A stretch of 64,000 nucleotides of DNA from Pisaster brevispinus (Eukaryota; Echinodermata; Asteroidea; Forcipulatida; Asteriidae). Positions 10,851-22,653 of this stretch are shown here, piece by piece. The DNA lies in contig JAMKCF010000001.1 of the NCBI GenBank assembly GCA_023634235.1, forward strand, positions 7,380,758 to 7,444,757, read 5' to 3'. The notes beneath the pieces are model-generated. The model did no database searches. It saw nothing but the letters and a program-made list of their open reading frames with translations, and was not told the DNA's origin. Positions within the stretch are counted from its first letter, which is position 1. Each line of letters opens with the position of its first letter. The position numbers and the translations under genes were made by a program.

Positions 10851-13800
10851 ACAGTCTTATTTGTGCATGCTTATTTGTTTCTTTTGGGTAAACCTAACTG
10901 AGCGAATGGGTAACTTGACCATTTTAAGTCCATCGTGGACAGCTCAGGAAGTTTCCCTCCCAGGTAACTTACCCAACCTGAATGGGTAGATTAACCGGCC
11001 CACTTCTGCACGGTTAAATTGACCAGGTCAGTTTAATCAAGCCAAAAAGTCCAGTGTGAACGCCACCTGGGTAAAAGCCGTCCTGGTAAAAAGCAATATC
11101 CGGTACCCCCGATTTACATGCACACGTTTACACAGAAGCTCGGTTGCACTCCTTGCATTCTCACTGTCATGCACCGCGGTCAAAGATCACTGCGATAGTG
11201 CCCTCTTGTGTTTGTCTTAAGTTAGTCGGCTAGTTTACCTGTCGTGCCGGTTAGTTAACCCACGTCCTTTATCCAAATGCAGACGCTGGTAAGTTTCACA
11301 TATTGGAATGTTAACCACGGTCTCGGTAAAAATTTAATCCAATGCGAACACGGCTTAAGAGTGTTTTTTTTTTTTTTATTAATACAAAAACATGTGAAGT
11401 TTACTTTTATTTGGCTTCCAAGTGCTTGACAACATTCATAAATGTCCCTTTGTAGTATTCCAATATTCAGATCTAATCTTAATAAACATGTACATTTACA
11501 TGTAGGCGATGTTGGCTACTGCATGAGAGCCAATGGAATAGTGATAAGAATATCAAATGCAAGTGCAAACACACCACGATCAATAATAGTACAAGTAAGA
11601 CTGAACAAGTGGATGTGATGGATAATGGTCTGCACGTGATAGCCACCAGGCGTTTTTGTTCAGTACAAGACAAGATATATAAAATCAACTTTTAAGAGAA
11701 CAAAGTCATGAAAATGTGAGAGCACAGTGGAAAGAAAATTTCAGTTTAAAATATATTTAGAACTATTGAGGTAGCTATAGATTGATTACCATTCGTTTTT
11801 GAATACTTGGACATTTATTAATGTTTCCGAACATCCCCTACAGAGTCCAATTTACAATCATGACAATTTGCAGGCTAGTCAAGGACATTGGTTTTTAGAA
11901 TTCCACACATCGTTATGAGCTAGTGTTGATATATTAGGGTTAACTACCATTCCACCGTTTATAATTCCCACTTAAGCTATTCAAGCACCTCCTTTGTAAT
12001 AAACAATGAACCATCTTGTATAGTCCTTGGTACTGTGGTTAGTGTAGTGAAACCCTGGGCTGCGGCAACACAGCTGAAGAGGGGGGTTGGTCACCAATTT
12101 ATTTGGGACGAGTGTGTATACAAAGATAAAGCACAAGTTCACAATTGGATGATTTAATTCGAATGTTCATTGGACGATTTATTGGAGATCACAGTTCAAA
12201 TCAGTTCAATTGGAGAAGAATTTCACAGCACACAGTTAACAGCACACGTCAATACAATCAATAGTTGAACACTCCCACCAGGATGAACTGGCAACTGTCA
12301 GTCAGCATAGGCTAATTAGTAATATTCCTAACAATAATCCAATAATAATAATAATCAGAATAATCCCTTGGTGCGATGCTCGCTTACTTAGGCTAACCAC
12401 TTCATCTGAAATAAGTAAACATAAACATACACCTTGTAAGAATAACGATACATGTACATACATCATGTTCATGTAAATAAAAGACTACTTGTACGACGCG
12501 CAATGGCGATCGCAGATCTGCCCACAGGCATACACAACGCACATGGTTTTGACAGACGCTGTATGCACGGCAAGGCATTACACAACAGCAAATAATACAC
12601 ACATGTGCATGCATAGGGGAATTAAACACGTCAAAGAATGTCACAAAATATCTCAAACTTGGCAAGAAATGCATGTAGATTAAGACTCACCACAGGTTCC
12701 AGGAAATAGCCCATGGCTTATTTAGGGGGAAGACATGTCGCAATGGCGACATAAAACAGAAGAACATCTGTCAAAAAGGTGCACAAAAGTGTAGCACAAC
12801 TGTCCCCGTTTAACCCCAGCAAAAAGAGAGAGTCTCGTCCCGCTCTCGCAGTGCGACCGTACAACACCAAAATATATAAGTCCGCCTACCAAATAGTGGA
12901 GGTCTACCAATTATTTCAAATATAAAGCAATACATCGTACCATTAAGTGACATTGTATTTCTAAGGAAATGTTACATGTGTTTGAATAACAAAGAAGGTA
13001 CAATTTGAATTAATATTATAAGAAACAGGGATCTACTTTCAGAGAGAATGTATTTGAGGTCAAACTCAAAGTCAGGAAAAGTCACCCGGTCATGCAAATA
13101 AGTAAATCTAAAAATAGATCTTGTATCTGGGGAAGCGTATAAGAGCTTTCTCCACATTAGTCACCCATGTAGTAAACTTCAGCCTGGCAGCATTTAACAT
13201 GTTCTCTCATCACTTGTTTTTGCAATTTTATGTACCGGTCCTTCATGTTCTAAGCTTTGCCTGCTTCAAGTTGTTACTGCTATGGACTCGGTTTTCCAAC
13301 CATTTTTATTTTTTATTTGTATCGTTCTTTGGAACTGTGTTTTAATTGTTCCACATATAAATTTGTTTTGTTTTTTTCTGTTCCAGCTTTAGTTAATTGT
13401 TTTTTACTGTGTGTAGGTCTTGGTTTGGGTTTCACTGGGGTTTTCTTACTGTTCTTAAATGCACACACTTCACTAGTATATAGAGAGTGGATGATCAAGA
13501 GAATCTTGTGAGAGAGTACATTAATTTTACATACAATATGTGGGGAGATGTGGTCTGCATTTATGGAATGTTCAGTGAGGCAACCAGGCAACCTTGGTTT
13601 GTCTCGGTCAGGGTCCATCTAGGGGAGCATATCTTTACAGGGGGCTTGTTGGAGTACAGTGTTCCAAAATTCACCAAGTACATGTCATTTCCACAATACT
13701 AGCTGTCACTTAAAAAAGAGATGATAAATTCAAGATCGTGATGGTGCTCGGTCCTTTATATTTAAAGACTTAACAGCCCTGAGATCTCTTGGCTTGAGAA

Positions 13801-14050
13801 GGTGACTGGAATATATTGATCCTTGGCCCCAAAAAACTTAATGGTAAAAGTAATACAGAACTAAGCCTTTCTTAATGAGATTGACAGTTGTCATGTTCCC
13901 ATCTTGACAAATAAAACTATGCATTATGCCGTAGCAAGATACTCCTAAAAATCTGCTTAGAAGTTCCAACCATCCACAAACAATGCCCAAAATTCATTTG
14001 ACAAATAACAGTAAGGTACATGCAATTTGAAGACTATTTCATGAATGTTC
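10851..14050. other. Unassigned intergenic region
   Basis: No gene recognised. At 10880-11360 the sequence is rich in GGTAA and TTACC motifs with phrases such as CAGTGTGAACGCC and AATGCGAACACGG, which suggests an old MITE, but ends could not be matched. There is a T tract at 11367-11380. Short open frames at 11479, 12402, 12489, 13121 and 13313 have no domain features. Confidence 0.4.
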
Positions 14051-14216
14051 TAAGTAACGGACAGAGATATTGAGTTTTGACTATATTTTGTTGTCGGGCA
14101 TTGGCCGGGGACAGTAACTATAAACCAGTGTCCTATCAGCCTGTTGGGAATTGGTTTATAAAAGTTGAAAATGAGTTACCCTTGTTTTGCAAAATAACAT
14201 CTTTACAAAACAAATT

Positions 14217-14268
14217 AACGACGACAACAACTACAACAACGACAACAAACAGACGGCGGCGGCGGCCA
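14217..14268. repeat. Microsatellite (ACG/ACA)n and (GGC)n
   Basis: A run of ACAACG-type triplets is followed by CGGCGGCGGCGG. It directly precedes the palindromic tandem repeat and shows no coding context. Confidence 0.85.
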
Positions 14269-14269
14269 T

Positions 14270-14930
14270 TTGACGTACCAAACTCAAGGAGGCCAAGAAG
14301 AAAAGGAGGAAACAAAGCAAGTGCATACAGTGCTACTGGGTTGGGTACGCCAACTGGCGTACCTGACTCGGGATAGAGCAATTCAAACAAACCAATACAT
14401 ATGTTTTTTTTTTAGTACAATACGCCAATTGGCGTATCCAATTCAAGGAGGCCAAGAAGAAAAGGAAACAAAGCAAATGCGTACACTGCTACTGGGTTGG
14501 GTACGCCAACTGGCATACCTAAGCTACTACACATGTTTCTGCTGAATATGGTAGGCCAATTGGCGTACTTTACTCAATAGGGCAAGAAAGAGAGGAGAAA
14601 AAGGGGGAAAACAAGTTCACACACTGCTATAATACTGGGCGGGGTACCAAAAAACTAACAAACCAAAAAACAGCTATACACTTGTCTCTGCTGAGTTTGT
14701 ATGGGCAAGAAAGACGAAAAGGCAAGTTCATACACTGCAATTAGGTTGGGTACGCCGGTGTACCGGACTCAAATAGGGTAACTAACTAAGATGTTTCCAC
14801 TGAGTATGGTATGCCTATTGACGGCAAGTAAGAAAGGCAAGGAAGAAAGGAGAAAAAGCAAGTTCATACAATGTACACTGCTATAATACTGGGTGGAGGA
14901 ACGCCATATGCATAACTTGACTCAAATAGG
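14270..14930. repeat. Degenerate tandem repeat with palindromic GTACGCCAATTGGCGTAC core
   Basis: Palindromic cores or their decayed forms occur at about 14345, 14419, 14501, 14549, 14749, 14808 and 14899. Between them recur a purine-rich block (GGCCAAGAAGAAAAGGA) and a CATACACTGCTACTGGGTTGG block. Spacing is irregular (50-200 bp). No coding sequence. Confidence 0.75.
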
Positions 14931-15147
14931 GAAAGACCCCAAACTAAGCTGGTTTCATAGAAACTACCATCTTCATCACCACTACCATCCATGTCGTCCT
15001 TTCATCACCATTTTCATCACCAACACAACTTGTATAAAAAAAGTAAAACAAGTCAAATTAATTTTAACTAAAACTTCACCAAATATGATATAATTTTGGT
15101 GAAAATGGTGTTGGCTCTAGGTCTAATGACTACATTTTATCAGCAGG

Positions 15148-15202
15148 CCCGCGAGAACAAATTTCCCCAAAGGGGTTGATCTTTTCAAAGACAATTGGCG
15201 TG
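15148..15202. repeat. Dispersed repeat, left part (split by the LTR element)
   Basis: This matches 33213-33262. Its right part continues after the inserted LTR element at 19995. The last 5 bp, GCGTG (15198-15202), are the target duplication of that element. Confidence 0.75.
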
Positions 15203-15467
15203 TGTAAAGATATGCTACCCTAGATCATGACGGGAGTTGCTTAGATACAGTGACACAGACAACTGAACTCTGACCCAGACTAACCAAGGTTGCCTGGTGA
15301 CCTCCCTGGACATTCCATACTTATTATGCAGACCACATCTTCCCACAGATTCATTCTTACTGTTACTCTCTCTCACTAGACTCCACTTGATCCACTCTCT
15401 GTATACAACTACTAGTGTTGAGCATTCTAATAAATAAGTATTATAGTATCAAACATATATCGTTACA
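15203..15467 (+). repeat. 5' LTR of the gypsy element
   Basis: It begins TGTAAAGATATGC and ends TATCGTTACA. It contains a TATA-like CATACTTATTATGCAG stretch and AATAAATAAG near the 3' end that could serve as a polyadenylation signal. It matches 19733-19994 along its whole length. Confidence 0.95.
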
Positions 15468-15480
15468 TGGTGTCACAATG
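15468..15480 (+). promoter_or_regulatory. Primer-binding site
   Basis: TGGTGTCACAATG directly follows the 5' LTR. TGG at this position is the expected complement of a tRNA CCA end. The tRNA identity is not assigned. The gag ATG at 15478 overlaps its end. Confidence 0.75.
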
Positions 15481-16235
15481 GCTACCCACAGTCTCCCTCC
15501 TCCTCAGCCACTACAACTCCTCACTGGCAACCCTGCTCAGAATTGGAAAAAATTTCAACAACGGTGGAGTAACTATGAAATGGCCACCGGTGTTGCTACT
15601 AAAGGTGATGCAATGAGAGTCGCCACATTGCTCACTATAATTGGAGATGAAGCAGTGGAACTGTATAACACTTTCAAGTGGACAACTGCTGGTGACGAAG
15701 TCAAAATCGCCATCGTACTGGAGAAGTTTGAAGAGTATGCCACTCCTCGAAATAATACGATTTAGGAGCGATATCTGTTCAACACCAGAAACCAAGAGAG
15801 TGGTGAACCTGTTGACAAATACGTCACAGCTCTAAATAATTTTTCCGCCACTTGTGACTACGGCGAACTCCGCGAGTCCCTAATCAGAGACCAACTTGTT
15901 CTCATGTCCGAGAGCGTCTGCTTCGTGAGTCAAAACTCGACCTGACAAAAGCCATTGATGTGGTTCGAGCGTCTGAAGCAGCGCAACAGCAGCTCCGTCA
16001 GATAGGCGGTGAAGAGGCAGTTCGTGCTGTACGACCACGTACCGGTACCGCACCAACCACGCCACAAAGCAGAGCACCCCCTCCTACTAAAGAGTGTCTC
16101 TTCTGCGGGCAAAGCCATCCAATGGAAAAGAGTAAATGTCCGGCATTTGGAAAAACTTGCAGCAAATGCAATGGAAAGAATCACTTTGCAGTGAAATGCA
16201 AATCCAAGAGAGCACCGCTCGCCAAAAACATCTGA
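15478..16235 (+). pseudogene. gag: Ty3/gypsy gag
   Basis: Gag forms the retrotransposon particle and binds its RNA. The start MATHSLPPPQPLQLL follows the primer site. The capsid-like part contains NWKKFQQRWSNYEMATG. Frame is lost near 15765 and regained in another frame. The C-terminal zinc knuckle is CSKCNGKNHFAVKC (C-x2-C-x4-H-x4-C), preceded by a variant knuckle CLFCGQSHPMEKSKC. It ends at a TGA at 16233, and pol continues in a different frame, as expected for frameshift-dependent expression, though decay could also explain the shift. Confidence 0.85.
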
Positions 16236-17671
16236 AACTTGTTGAGGCAGACGACGACGATGAGGATGATGAATACACCTACCAGATTGGCGCTGTTAAC
16301 AACCCGATGAAGGAGATCCCTAAACAGCTTTTTGCCACCATGAAGGTAAATGACTCTAAAAATATACGCTTCCAACTTGACAGCGGCGCTACTTGCAATC
16401 TCCTCCCTCAAAGTGACTATGCTAGAGTGATGGGTAACCCTTCCAATCTAACACTTCGAAAAAGTAAAGCCAAACTACGAATGTACAATGGTAGTTTGAT
16501 GCACCCTGTTGGCAAATGCACTCTTCCCTGCTCAAGGAACAATAAAACTCATGAACTTGACTTCCAAGTTGTTGATAAGGAAGTCACACCGATCCTCGGC
16601 GCTGAGACTTGTCAGCGTCTTCAGTTCCTCAAAGTGCTTGAGCATGACATATCCTATGACAACATGGTGAGCACAATCCATGTAGATACAAAGACACTCA
16701 CTAAAGAGCGCATCATGAAAGAATATGGTGATGTCTTCAAAGGCCTGGGATGTCTCCCTGGTGAGTACCATATTCAACTTGACCCTAACGTATCACCTGT
16801 TGTCCACCCTCCACGTAAAGTGCCAATGGCAATCAAGGATCAACTACGTCAAGCTATAGATGGTATGGTCCATGATAAAGTCCTCACTCCAGTAACTGAA
16901 CCAACAGACTGGGTATCCAGTCTTGTGACAGTCATCAAGCCTAACAAGCTGCGGATATGTATCGACCCTCAGCACCTGAACGGTCGCATTACCCTCTCCC
17001 AACTGTAGAAGAAGTAGCTACCAAACTGAGTGAAGCAAAAATTTGCTCAGTACTCGATGCCAAAAATGGGTTTTGGCAAGTCAAACTTGATGACGAATCT
17101 TCTCGACTCACCACCTTCAACACCCCCTTTGGCCGTTTCCGTTGGTTACGGATGCCATTCGGAATATTGTCTGCCCCTGAGGAATACCAGCGCCGAATGC
17201 ACGAAACTCTCGAATGACTAAATGGTGTATCTGTTATAGCTGACGATATACTAGTCTATGGTAAAGGTGACACTACTGAGGATGACCATGACCGTAATCT
17301 CCATGGAGTGTTGCAAAGAGCTCGACAATGCAACCTCAAGCTAAATGAAAGTAAGGTACGACTCCGACTCGCTGAAGTCCCATACATCGGACATCTACTG
17401 ACCCCTGCTGGCCTCAAGCCAAACCCCGCGAAAATGGAGGCAATACTCAAAATGCTCAACCCAACCGATGTTCCCTCACTAAAGCGATTTCTTGGGATGG
17501 TGACCTCTCTTGCCAAATTCTTCCCTCATCTATCTACAGTAACAGAGCCTCTGAGGAAATTGGAAAACAAAGATATCGCTTGGCACTGGTATGATGAGCA
17601 CGATAAAGCAATCTCAGACATCAAATCGCTCATCACCACCCATCCCGTACTTCGACACTATGATGTCACTT
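16236..17671 (+). pseudogene. pol: Ty3/gypsy protease and reverse transcriptase
   Basis: The protease active site is FQLDSGATCNLLP (about 16372-16410). RT starts near 16780. Catalytic boxes are CSVLDAKNGFWQ (first Asp, about 17045) and VIADDILVYG (Asp-Asp, about 17233). Thumb residues around YIGHLLTPAGLKPNP and KRFLGMVTSL follow. Breaks: a frameshift near 16990, a TGA at 17216 where Gly is usual, and a TAG at 17671. Confidence 0.9.
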
Positions 17672-18010
17672 AGGAAGTGACACTACAGTGTGATGCATCT
17701 CAATCGGGCTTAGGAGCAACCCTATTACAACTTGGACAGCCCGTTGCATTTGCCTCAAGGGCATTAACAAAACTATGCTCAAAACGAAAAAGAAATGCTC
17801 GCTATTGTATTCGGTTGTGAGCGATTTGACCAATATATCTATGGACGTGACCACAAACCTCTCGAGAGCATCATGACCAAACCTATACCCGCTGCTCCGA
17901 AACGACTCCAACGCATGATGCTCCGTCTGCAGAAATACTCGCTGACAGTACGCTATAAGCCTGGCAAGCTTATGCACATTGCTGATACACTGAGTAGGGC
18001 ATACCTGCAA
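17672..18010 (+). pseudogene. pol: Ty3/gypsy RNase H
   Basis: LQCDASQSGLGATLL supplies the first catalytic Asp (about 17684), then PVAFASRAL. After a frameshift near 17770 come FGCERFDQYIYGR and the end of the domain, YKPGKLMHIADTLSRA. It would degrade the RNA strand of the RNA:DNA hybrid during reverse transcription. Confidence 0.88.
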
Positions 18011-18289
18011 CGATCCCATACTCAGTCAAATGACAACTACGACGTTCGTCTGATGGATACAGACTACGATCTAATCCACGACATCGAGAAAGTGAACATG
18101 GCTCACAATAATGCTATCTCGGATGTTCGACTTGCTGAAATACGCACCAAAACGCATGATGACGCAGTATTGTGCACGCTAATGACCACTGTATATGAAG
18201 GCTGGCCAGAAAATCACACACAAGTTTGTGATAGTGTAAAGCCTTACTTCAACTTCAGAGATGAGCTCTCTGCCCAAGATGGAATTATA

Positions 18290-19513
18290 TTTCGCGGACA
18301 CAGTCATCATTCCTTCCTCAATGCGTCATGACATGATTGACAGATTACATACAAGTCACATTGGCATTGAAGGATGTCTTCGTAGAGCCAGAGATTTATC
18401 TACTGGCCCGATATGAATGCACAGATCAAAGACAAAATTGCATCATGTGGTACTTGCAACACATTCAGCCGCTCTCAAACCAAAGAGCCACTTAAACCAC
18501 ATGACCTCCCTGACCGCCCTTGGTCTACAGTAGCAGTTGATCTGTTCATGTTAAATGGCAAAGATTACACAATCGCGACTGACTACTACTCCAACTTCTT
18601 TGAGTTCAACACCCTCCCCTCTACACAGAGTTCAAATGTCATAACCTGCCTAAAGTCTTACTTTGCACGTCATGGCATTCCCGACACGCTCATCAGTGAC
18701 AATGGTCCTCAATTTCGCTCTGCAGAATTCCTGAACTTCACCAAACACTGGGACATTAAACATACTACATCGTCTCTACACTACCCTCAGTCTAATGGCA
18801 AGGCTGAAAATGCAGTGAAAACCGCAAAGTCGCTATTGAGCAAAGCGAAATTTGACCAACAAGATCCCTTCCTAGCCATACTTGATTGGAGAAACACCCC
18901 CACTGAAGGACTCGGATCCTCCCCAGCACAACGCCTCATGGGACGCCGAACAAAGACCCTGCTCCCCACTACGGTCACGCTCCTCAAACCTCAAATCTCT
19001 AGACAAGTCAAAACCAAACTTCAGGAAAACAGAGCCCAACAAGCCAAACACTACAACCGCGGTAGTAAGGAGTTACCTGAATTAACCACAGGAGATATAG
19101 TTCGCGTACAACCAAACAACGACACTAGCGAATGGAAACAAGGCACGTGCGTTCGCAAAGTTGCCCCTCGATCCTTTGAAATTGATATTGATGGACACAT
19201 CTACCGCCGTAATCGGAAGCATTTAAAGCTAACTAGTGAAAAGCGACCCTTGTTCCCATTCCCACTACCTTATGACGACATAGATACGCCCACTGATTTC
19301 ACTGACCCACCGCATGTCCCAAACGTAACTACTCCCTTAGAACCCAGTAACCCCACTATCCCGGAACCTGATGAACTCAAGCGACCCTCACGAGGACGAA
19401 TCCTCAAGCCATCCACCAAATATAAAGACTGTGTAAAGCCTCACACCACATTAAACAGTGTCCCAAATGCCTCATATAATAACTGCACTCTTATTTTATT
19501 GTACTATGTGTAG
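18290..19513 (+). pseudogene. pol: Ty3/gypsy integrase
   Basis: The HHCC zinc domain is visible as LHTSHIGIEGC and CGTCNTF, crossing a frameshift near 18404. The catalytic core has VAVDLFML (Asp, about 18534), LISDNGPQF (Asp, about 18691) and NGKAENAVK (Glu, about 18798). The C-terminal region contains a GDIVRVQPN-type SH3-like segment and a proline-rich tail. One open frame of 366 codons (18413-19513) remains intact from the zinc domain to the stop. Confidence 0.92.
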
Positions 19514-19732
19514 ATTAGAGAGACTTTATAATCAATGGAAAATGCGTAGTGGATTTAATCAATAGAAAATACTAATTCTTTTTTTGTTAGTCCAAACCTG
19601 TAATCAGTTTAGTATGGACTGTATTTATTATTAGTTTGTTTGAAAATACCCTATCTGCTATGTTTTGGCATGTTGCTCAAATTCCAAGCTGGTCCCTTAA
19701 CTACTTAGTTTTTTTTATTAAAGAAAGGGAGA
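19514..19732 (+). other. 3' untranslated part and polypurine tract of the gypsy element
   Basis: Non-coding AT-rich stretch ending in AAAGAAAGGGAGA (19720-19732), the polypurine tract that primes plus-strand synthesis directly before the 3' LTR. Confidence 0.85.
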
Positions 19733-19994
19733 TGTAAATATATGCTACCCTAGATCAAGGAAGTTGCCTAGATACAGTGACACAGACAACTGAACTCTGA
19801 CACAGACTAACCAAGGTTGCCTGGTGACCTCCCTGGACATTCCATACTTATTATGCAGACCACATCTTCCCACAGATTCATTCTTACTGTTACTCTCTCT
19901 CACTAGACTCCACTTGATCCACTCTCTGTATACAACTAATAGTGTTGAGCATTCTAATAAATAAGTATTATAGTATCAAACATATATCGTTACA
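19733..19994 (+). repeat. 3' LTR of the gypsy element
   Basis: It begins TGTAAATATATGC and ends TATCGTTACA. It matches the 5' LTR and is followed by the GCGTG target duplication. Confidence 0.95.
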
Positions 19995-20110
19995 GCGTGA
20001 GCAGAGCGAAAAGCAATTACGGCTCAGGGTTCGGGCCCGCTTAAGTTCCTAAATGCTCTGTCGTACAATCAGAGACACGATTTGGCTTGGCACATAAATC
20101 TCTCCTTTTT
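19995..20110. repeat. Dispersed repeat, right part
   Basis: Continues 15148-15202 after the LTR insertion and matches 33263-33360. Shared blocks include GCCCGCTTAAGTTCCT, ATGCTCTG and CAGAGACACGATTTGGC, and a T-rich end. The short GGGTTCGGGCCC resembles a tRNA B box, so a SINE is possible but unproven. Confidence 0.7.
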
Positions 20111-20129
20111 TTTTGGGGGGGGGGGTTCC

Positions 20130-20470
20130 CTTATAAAATGTACCATTCAGCACCATTTAAAATACCATTAACATAACCTATCTTATTACCAATGTATGGT
20201 ATTCATTGGTGTTATCGGACATCTACCATTTGTGGTTTTGAATGGTACTCTTAATGGTAATTTGAATGGTTTCTGTACCTTTCAATTACCATTCAACCTA
20301 AGGTGTTATCGGACATTTATATGGTAAAACGAATGGTAATTATTATTCGGTATGACGATTGGAAAATTTATCCAAATGGTAACATGAATGGTATTTGGAA
20401 GAGTAATCCGAATGGTAACCTGAATGGTATTCGGAACAGTAATCCAAATGGTAATATAGGGACCTTGGAA
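20130..20470. repeat. ACCATT/AATGGT-rich repeat region
   Basis: Many TACCATT motifs on the left half and GAATGGTAA motifs on the right half give an inverted arrangement. GGTGTTATCGGACAT occurs twice (about 20206 and 20301). Motif content resembles the minisatellite at 31985-33185. Confidence 0.65.
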
Positions 20471-21835
20471 ATATTGTGAAGAATTTTGTTGTTAAAATTC
20501 CACCCCCTAAATTTCAACAGCCTAGCTTCCGTCCCCGTTAATTTCAACAGCCTTGCTTTTCACCAATCAGCAGTGCCCAGCAACACCCCAGTAGTAGTGT
20601 GTGGTTTCCACAGACATTGTATTATATCTGGATGACATGGCAGTGGTATCACACATGAAATAAATAAGTCTCAGCAAATACTCTTCTATTATTTCTTCCG
20701 TTTTTACAGGTATGTGGATTTTTCTTTATCAATTAATAATATCTATCTCACATAGATCAATATGGGATAACTCCAGTTTACTTTTAGACTACCCAGATCT
20801 ATCACTTTATACTTTGTTAATTCTTTTATGAACTGTGTGCTTTAGTTAATACTGTATATACCTTTCTTAAAGTTGCTAAAAGTGTTGTTTTATTTCTTGT
20901 TTCTAATGTTGCTTTGGTTATCATTTTTCATATTTAAGTGTCTGAAAGCTTAAGACTTTATAGAATTCAATGATACTAGGATTTTGGTCAATGACTTTCT
21001 CAGTAAGGTGTATTTGGAGATAGAAAAGTCATAGTAGTTTTTAGTTAGGTTACATATAGTTCAGAGGTGCCATTATCTTTGCAGTACAGTATATAGCAAG
21101 GCATATATCATATAGTCAGCTCTAGTGATTAGAGACCATGCTTTGCCTATGTGGCACAATCACACCTTGAAGAGTAATCAACTCTTAAGCCCTGGGGCTA
21201 TGGTCAATGTAGCTGGGAATATAAGGTAGCTACCTAACCCTGCTGTGTATTGGACATCCCTTTGGGTTCCATAGCAAGAGTCAAGTGCCAGGCTATAAAC
21301 AGTTAGAAGGGTCCAGTTGTGTTATGTAAACTTGTCTCCCAGAGTGTTTTTAAGTTAATGTTTTTCTTTTTATCCTTTATCTTTTGTGTTTCTTAGTGTT
21401 GGTTTTCTTTATACCTCTAAAGTTTACCAAAGACTAGGAAGTTAAATAGGACTGTTTTGAGTATTATTGGTAGTGATAAAGTCACAAGGCCCTACACAGT
21501 TTGAATTGGAATTTAACCCTAGTTTTCAATGGTTATGATAAAAATGTTGTTTACATCATATATGTATGTTTTAAGACGAAGAAACGTTACTGTTTAATGT
21601 ATCATTTTACTATTATTATTGTAAGACATTTTCAAGTATTTTAATGAGTTTTTAATAATGTACTTCTCAGTTAGCCTTTTGAGCCTAGATGTATCACTGA
21701 TGTGAATTGTCTTACATCTGGATGACATGGCAGTGGTATCACACAGTGTGCATTTTATTATATGAAACAGGGAGCATATAATAGGAAAACAAAATATTTA
21801 TAGCACAAAGCTCCCAATCCAAAGGCAACGTGTCC
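20471..21835. other. Unassigned region with a 30-bp direct repeat about 1.09 kb apart
   Basis: Sequence at 20626-20655 (ATCTGGATGACATGGCAGTG and onward) is repeated exactly at 21716-21745. No coding sequence is recognisable between the copies. Confidence 0.6.
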
Positions 21836-22064
21836 CTTTAACTTTGAAAAGCAGAAAAATTTGGCAAACATCTTTCCTGCTCAGTCGCTCTTTGCTTTTC
21901 TTTCACAAGACTCATTCACAAGTTTTTCAGGGATGTTTCTGTTGAGATCAGCAACAGCAAGCGTCACTGAGTGGAACACTTTCTGAACAGTCTGCCAAAA
22001 AGCAAAAGGGCAGTAACAAAAATGTCATACATTGTAATTTCTTTTGTTGGTTCGGCCTGCTTAA

Positions 22065-22350
22065 CACGTTGACTGCCGGTCAAAGATTCGTAGGGCATTC
22101 CCATTTGCCAAGTGTGGTGCGCATGCGCGCATACCAAATAGGTACTTTTTTTTGGTGTCTACATGTTGTTATACAAATTCTAAGGATGTATGTCGTCACC
22201 ACTGCCAGAAGCGTATTTGTTGCGTTCTCAGTGATGCCAGTGAATTCAATTAACAATATAAAAACCTTTCATTCTCTACAAATATACTCGTAGTGGCAAA
22301 ATCTGTTACACCTGTTACTACAAATTCACTCGTAGGCGGCAGTCAACGTG
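22065..22350. mobile_element. TTAA-flanked MITE with CACGTTGACTGCC ends
   Basis: Flanked by TTAA at 22061-22064 and 22351-22354. Termini CACGTTGACTGCCGG and the inverted GCGGCAGTCAACGTG. Short frames inside have no domain. TTAA duplications suggest the piggyBac or Kolobok type. Confidence 0.8.
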
Positions 22351-22354
22351 TTAA

Positions 22355-22653
22355 AGGGACACGTTGCCTTTGGATTTGGGTGCTTTGGACTACAAATAGA
22401 GTTTGTTATGAAATGAGTTATGGTCAGAATGGTTGGAAAGATGTTTTAAAAGTAGAATATAATGATCCACACAAAGATACCTTTAAATTGTATGTATTTT
22501 TATTTACTTCTTGAACTATATATAGCACAGTCTGCCATTTTGTGGATCATTATATTCTACTTTTAAAACATCTTTCCAACCAGTCTGAACATAATTCATC
22601 TCACAAACACTTTTTATAGCCCAATGCAACAAATTCAAAGGCAACGTGTCGCT
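22355..22653. mobile_element. TTAA-flanked foldback MITE with AGGGACACGTTGCC ends
   Basis: Flanked by TTAA at 22351-22354 and 22654-22657. Inverted arms of about 120 bp pair nearly throughout, including GTAGAATATAATGATCCAC and its complement. Partial ends of the same family lie at about 21816-21835 and 22867-22925. It shares its left TTAA with the preceding element. Confidence 0.85.

Larger units (their letters stand above)
15203..19994 (+). mobile_element. Complete Ty3/gypsy LTR retrotransposon (4.8 kb, decayed)
   Basis: Two LTRs of 265 and 262 bp, a primer-binding site, gag with a zinc knuckle, protease, RT, RNase H, integrase and a polypurine tract occur in canonical Ty3/gypsy order. GCGTG flanks both sides (15198-15202 and 19995-19999). 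The LTRs differ at a modest number of sites, including small indels near 15230, so the insertion is not brand new. Several frameshifts and stops prevent expression of a full polyprotein. RNase H before integrase places it in Metaviridae. Confidence 0.95.

Noticed and set aside
19995..20110. tRNA-derived SINE or tRNA gene
   Set aside because: A single B-box-like GGGTTCGGGCCC is not enough. No A box or cloverleaf could be drawn, and the copy at 33213 lacks this box.
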